Assembly: GCA_020063545.1 (NCBI GenBank)
Contig: JAGUUF010000379.1
Location: 1-8,057 of the forward strand
Source of the DNA: Cytophagales bacterium
GTDB taxonomy: Bacteria > Bacteroidota > Bacteroidia > Cytophagales > Cyclobacteriaceae
Direction: 5' to 3'
DNA: 8,057 nucleotides
This document shows positions 5,938-8,057 of the stretch, piece after piece. Each line of letters begins with the position of its first letter. The first letter of the stretch is position 1. The notes below the pieces were generated by a model. That model was given only the letters and a program-made list of their open reading frames with translations. It was not told where the DNA came from and did no database searches. The position numbers and the translations under genes were made by a program.

Positions 5938-6546
5938 CTACTGCGCCAGTTTGATTACCTTTTCCAAGGGAACGGAGTTGGCCAGTTGCGTTGCTTCCCC
6001 TTCGGTGGTAACCCCATTGCAGTTCAGCGTAAGCATGGAGTTTCCAAACGGGGTTTGCACATCATAGCCAACGGTTTGCCCGGTTTCATTGGTACGCTTT
6101 GTCAGCAGTGTTTTATAGCCTTGAATTTTAATCACCTTCTGGGTGCCGTCACTGCTGTTCATTATCATGGGCATCGACAGAATGGCATTGACACCGGCCA
6201 TCAGGGGCGAATCGCTGATGATATCAAGCGTTACATGCTTTCCGTCCGGCTTACCGTAGGTACGGTGCACATACAGCCCTCCAACCAGCGACCCCGATGT
6301 TCCGGTAACGTTGTCCTCCTTTGAATTGTAGGCCAGGCCGCCCAGGCTTGTGGGCAACACCTTCATAATTTCCTTGCCGATGGCGATGTCTATTTCGCGC
6401 AAGGCGCCTTCAAGGTTAAACCGTGCATCTTCAAGGTTGCCTGATGCATAAGACGATTTTGCACTGGCAATATGTTTTTCAAATTCCTGTGCAGAGGCGC
6501 TTACCACGGTACACAATACAATCGCATAGGTTACTAACTTTCTCAT
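5938..6546 (-). CDS. Secreted protein of unknown function, shorter member of a tandem paralog pair
   Basis: The product is 202 residues with a signal peptide at 1-19 (MRK, hydrophobic core, S-A-S-A|Q cleavage) and no lipobox, so it should be soluble in the periplasm or secreted. The mature part starts with a helical segment (about 22-63) containing SGN-x-x-DAR, then IG-x-E-I-x-x-VLP at 56-65. A mixed region follows with HRTYG, LDIISDSPLM and VIKIQGYKTLL. It aligns along its length with the upstream gene at 6559-7332 but lacks that protein's Gly/Asn/Pro linker. The order of a leucine-proline motif, an aromatic RxY strand, a DSP motif and an I-x-GYK strand reminds me of uncharacterised periplasmic proteins in Proteobacteria; this is memory, not a search. 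It lies 12 bases after the upstream stop, so the two are cotranscribed. Confidence 0.85.
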   Translation of the reverse strand: MRKLVTYAIVLCTVVSASAQEFEKHIASAKSSYASGNLEDARFNLEGALREIDIAIGKEIMKVLPTSLGGLAYNSKEDNVTGTSGSLVGGLYVHRTYGKPDGKHVTLDIISDSPLMAGVNAILSMPMIMNSSDGTQKVIKIQGYKTLLTKRTNETGQTVGYDVQTPFGNSMLTLNCNGVTTEGEATQLANSVPLEKVIKLAQ

Positions 6547-6558
6547 ACGTCAATTTTT

Positions 6559-7332
6559 TTACTTCTCACCCAGTTTATTTTTTATTCCGTCAATATCAAA
6601 TGCAGTTGCTGCATTCATCATATCCTGCTCGGTGGCAAAGTTTATTCCCTGCCACACAATTAAGGATGACTGGCCAATGGGCACACTCAGTTTATATCCT
6701 GAGCCTTCATTAAATTCAATAATACCCTTATACCCCTTCACTTTCGTCTGTTTCCAGTTTTGCTGGCTGCCCGATGATTGCTGGGCATAGCCGCCCGAAG
6801 CGAGGTACGCATTCACGGCCGACATCCAGGCCGAATTGTTGGCTATATCAACTGATAGCTGCTTGCTACCCGATGAGTACTCCCGGTGAATGGTAAGCCC
6901 AACCCAGCCGTACCCCATGCTGGTAACTTTGTCCGATTCAGGTTCCTTTTTCAGGCCGGCAACACTTTCGGGAAGTGAGGCGAGCACCTTCTGGCCGATT
7001 TCCATTTCAACGCCAAGCATGGCCTGCCGTACCGCATACCGCGCATCGGAATAGTTGCCGGCTTTAAACGAGGCTTCCGCTTCGGAAATGTTTTGCTTAA
7101 CATCCGGAGGGGCGATTACCAAACCGGCACCGCCTGTATTGGAGGGGTTATTGCCCGGTTGATTTCCGGGAGTGTTACCTTGATTGCCCGCATTTGGATC
7201 AATCTTCTTTTCGATGGCTTTTTCGGTTGCCTGCGCAGCCTTTTGCTTCAGTTTGTTTACAATGCCCTGGGCATTACCAGGCCATGATACAATACTGCAC
7301 AGCATAACGGCCGCAATTACTTTTGCTCTCAT
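6559..7332 (-). CDS. Secreted protein of unknown function, longer member of a tandem paralog pair
   Basis: The product is 257 residues. Residues 1-21 are a signal peptide with cleavage near G-N-A|Q. Residues 24-45 are a Lys/Ala/Glu-rich amphipathic helix, and 46-70 are a low-complexity Gly/Asn/Pro linker. The domain shared with the downstream gene begins near residue 79. Over a 40-residue stretch from SFKAGN (residue 88), 14 positions are identical to the paralog, including the GN-x-x-DAR and IG...LP-x-S-x-x-GL positions. Later shared elements are IHREY (HRTYG in the paralog), the I-x-x-x-S strand and VKGYKG. No catalytic motif is visible. It is probably the first gene of a two-gene operon, with a possible -7 element 28 bases upstream. 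The gene to its right is separated by 85 bases. Confidence 0.85.
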   Translation of the reverse strand: MRAKVIAAVMLCSIVSWPGNAQGIVNKLKQKAAQATEKAIEKKIDPNAGNQGNTPGNQPGNNPSNTGGAGLVIAPPDVKQNISEAEASFKAGNYSDARYAVRQAMLGVEMEIGQKVLASLPESVAGLKKEPESDKVTSMGYGWVGLTIHREYSSGSKQLSVDIANNSAWMSAVNAYLASGGYAQQSSGSQQNWKQTKVKGYKGIIEFNEGSGYKLSVPIGQSSLIVWQGINFATEQDMMNAATAFDIDGIKNKLGEK

Positions 7333-7359
7333 AGTGATGTATTAATCTTTTTGGGAGAA

Positions 7360-7367
7360 TAAAGATA
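7360..7367 (-). promoter_or_regulatory. Possible Bacteroidota -7 promoter element for the paralog operon
   Basis: The minus strand reads TATCTTTA here, seven of eight matches to the Bacteroidota -7 consensus TAnnTTTG, ending 27 bases before the ATG at 7332. No convincing TTTG -33 box sits at the expected 19-21 base spacing, and the region is A/T-rich, so a chance match is quite possible. Confidence 0.25.
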
Positions 7368-7417
7368 AATAAAATCAAAAATGAATTCCGGGCAGCTTTG
7401 TAAAATAATACATGCTG

Positions 7418-8057
7418 CTAAATTGGTCCAACCTCGTTAAACAGGATATCAATCTTGGTATAGTACAAGGTGGTTCTTCCTTCAAAACCTGAATCGGTAC
7501 CAACGATCACCCAGGCTTCACCGGTATTGCCTGAAGTAAACCGGAATGGCGAACCGGAATTGTTGTTTCGGAAAACAGCGGTGTATTGTGTGGTGTTGGG
7601 AGCAACCCCAATGTGGCCGAGGTTCATCATATCTTCTCCTTCTGCCAGTTGATTTCCCTTATCAACATTCATCCGGTAATACAAATCGCCATCCAGAATT
7701 TTTACCGGTTCGGAAAGGATTACGCCTGCTTTAAGGATAACACTTTCGCCAGGTGCACCGCCAATGCCAATTGCACCGGTTGGTGCATTCGATACCAGCC
7801 GGATGTTGAACAGGATGTTGTAAACCGTGTTTGGTTTTAAGCCGGTGATTTTCTTTTTGACGAACATGAACAGATCGTCACTCATATTATTGCCCGATAA
7901 CATCAAGGCCTTAAGGGTACCGTTGCTGTTCAGGTTAGGGGGCAGGGTATCGTGCCTGAAAACAAGTTCGTAGGTAACCGAATCGCCCTGCGGATAGTCC
8001 GCAAAATCGCCAGTCCACCCGTTGTCAACCTGCGAAAAATCAAACGACAGTGAAAAC
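7418..8057 (-). CDS. Secreted or surface protein of unknown function, N-terminus beyond the window edge
   Basis: The frame is open from the right edge to a TAG at 7418-7420, giving the last 212 residues. A TTG at 7906 and an ATG at 7903 are in frame, but coding continues upstream to the edge (for example FDFSQVDNGWTGDFADYP and ELVFRHDTLPP), so neither is the true start. Characteristic stretches are LSGNNMSDDLFMFVKKKITG, GLKPNTVYNILFNI, SNAPTGAIGIGGAPGESV, NVDKGNQ and WVIVGTDSGFEGRTTLYYTK. I recall the same motif order in secreted proteins of unknown function from Bacteroidota and cyanobacteria. It looks like a beta-sandwich, perhaps carbohydrate-binding, but no function is established. The signal peptide or lipobox would be outside the window. 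No good terminator lies between it and the paralog operon. Confidence 0.8.
   Translation of the reverse strand, partial: FSLSFDFSQVDNGWTGDFADYPQGDSVTYELVFRHDTLPPNLNSNGTLKALMLSGNNMSDDLFMFVKKKITGLKPNTVYNILFNIRLVSNAPTGAIGIGGAPGESVILKAGVILSEPVKILDGDLYYRMNVDKGNQLAEGEDMMNLGHIGVAPNTTQYTAVFRNNNSGSPFRFTSGNTGEAWVIVGTDSGFEGRTTLYYTKIDILFNEVGPI

Noticed and set aside
7383..7419. Possible terminator after the right-edge gene (GCAGC and GCTGC pair)
   Set aside because: The stem is only 5 bp with a 17-base loop, and no T-tract follows directly.
7418..7906. Start of the right-edge gene at TTG 7906
   Set aside because: The same frame continues without a stop to base 8057 and encodes protein-like, family-consistent sequence, so the gene is cut by the edge.
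1..8057. Defence system, mobile element, CRISPR array or tRNA
   Set aside because: I found no nuclease, transposase, integrase, toxin-antitoxin or regularly spaced repeat array, and no tRNA-like fold on either strand.

Overview
The window looks like an ordinary chromosomal stretch of a Bacteroidota bacterium, most likely a Cytophagales-type lineage. Four things point there. The starts lack Shine-Dalgarno sequences and have A/C-rich leaders (before 390, 4121 and 5301). Several signal peptides end in Ala-Gln (A-x-A|Q). Many of the secreted and lipoprotein families are uncharacterised. Terminators are compact GC hairpins with a T-tract. The lineage is inferred from style, not from a marker gene. 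There is no rRNA, tRNA, CRISPR array, transposase, integrase or phage gene.

Layout: (1) The first 298-304 bases hold the N-terminal part of a DinB-superfamily protein on the minus strand, cut by the window edge. (2) Divergent from it is a 77-residue two-helix membrane protein (390-623) with a textbook terminator. (3) A minus-strand pair follows: a secreted ten-repeat TPR protein (1648-2766) and a diacylglycerol/lipid kinase family protein (683-1651). The kinase's GTG start overlaps the TPR stop by 4 bases. Its first ~20 codons run through a C/G-rich palindromic repeat. (4) Divergent from the TPR gene across a 140-base structured spacer is an exported amidohydrolase-2 family enzyme (2907-4022). 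(5) A lipoprotein with two diverged copies of a beta-rich domain follows (4121-5224), and then a YdjA-like nitroreductase (5301-5885). (6) On the minus strand, two tandem paralogous secreted proteins of unknown function (6559-7332, then 5938-6546) form a likely operon. It ends in a terminator that overlaps the nitroreductase stop codon. (7) The right edge holds the C-terminal 212 residues of another secreted or surface protein of unknown function (7418 to beyond 8057).

Most gene products are exported (TPR protein, amidohydrolase, lipoprotein, both paralogs and probably the last one), so much of the window serves the periplasm or cell surface. I see no convincing multi-gene system linking all of them. 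The strongest leads are the tandem secreted paralog pair, the lipoprotein with a duplicated domain, the repeat-derived N-terminus of the lipid kinase, and the structured spacer upstream of the amidohydrolase.
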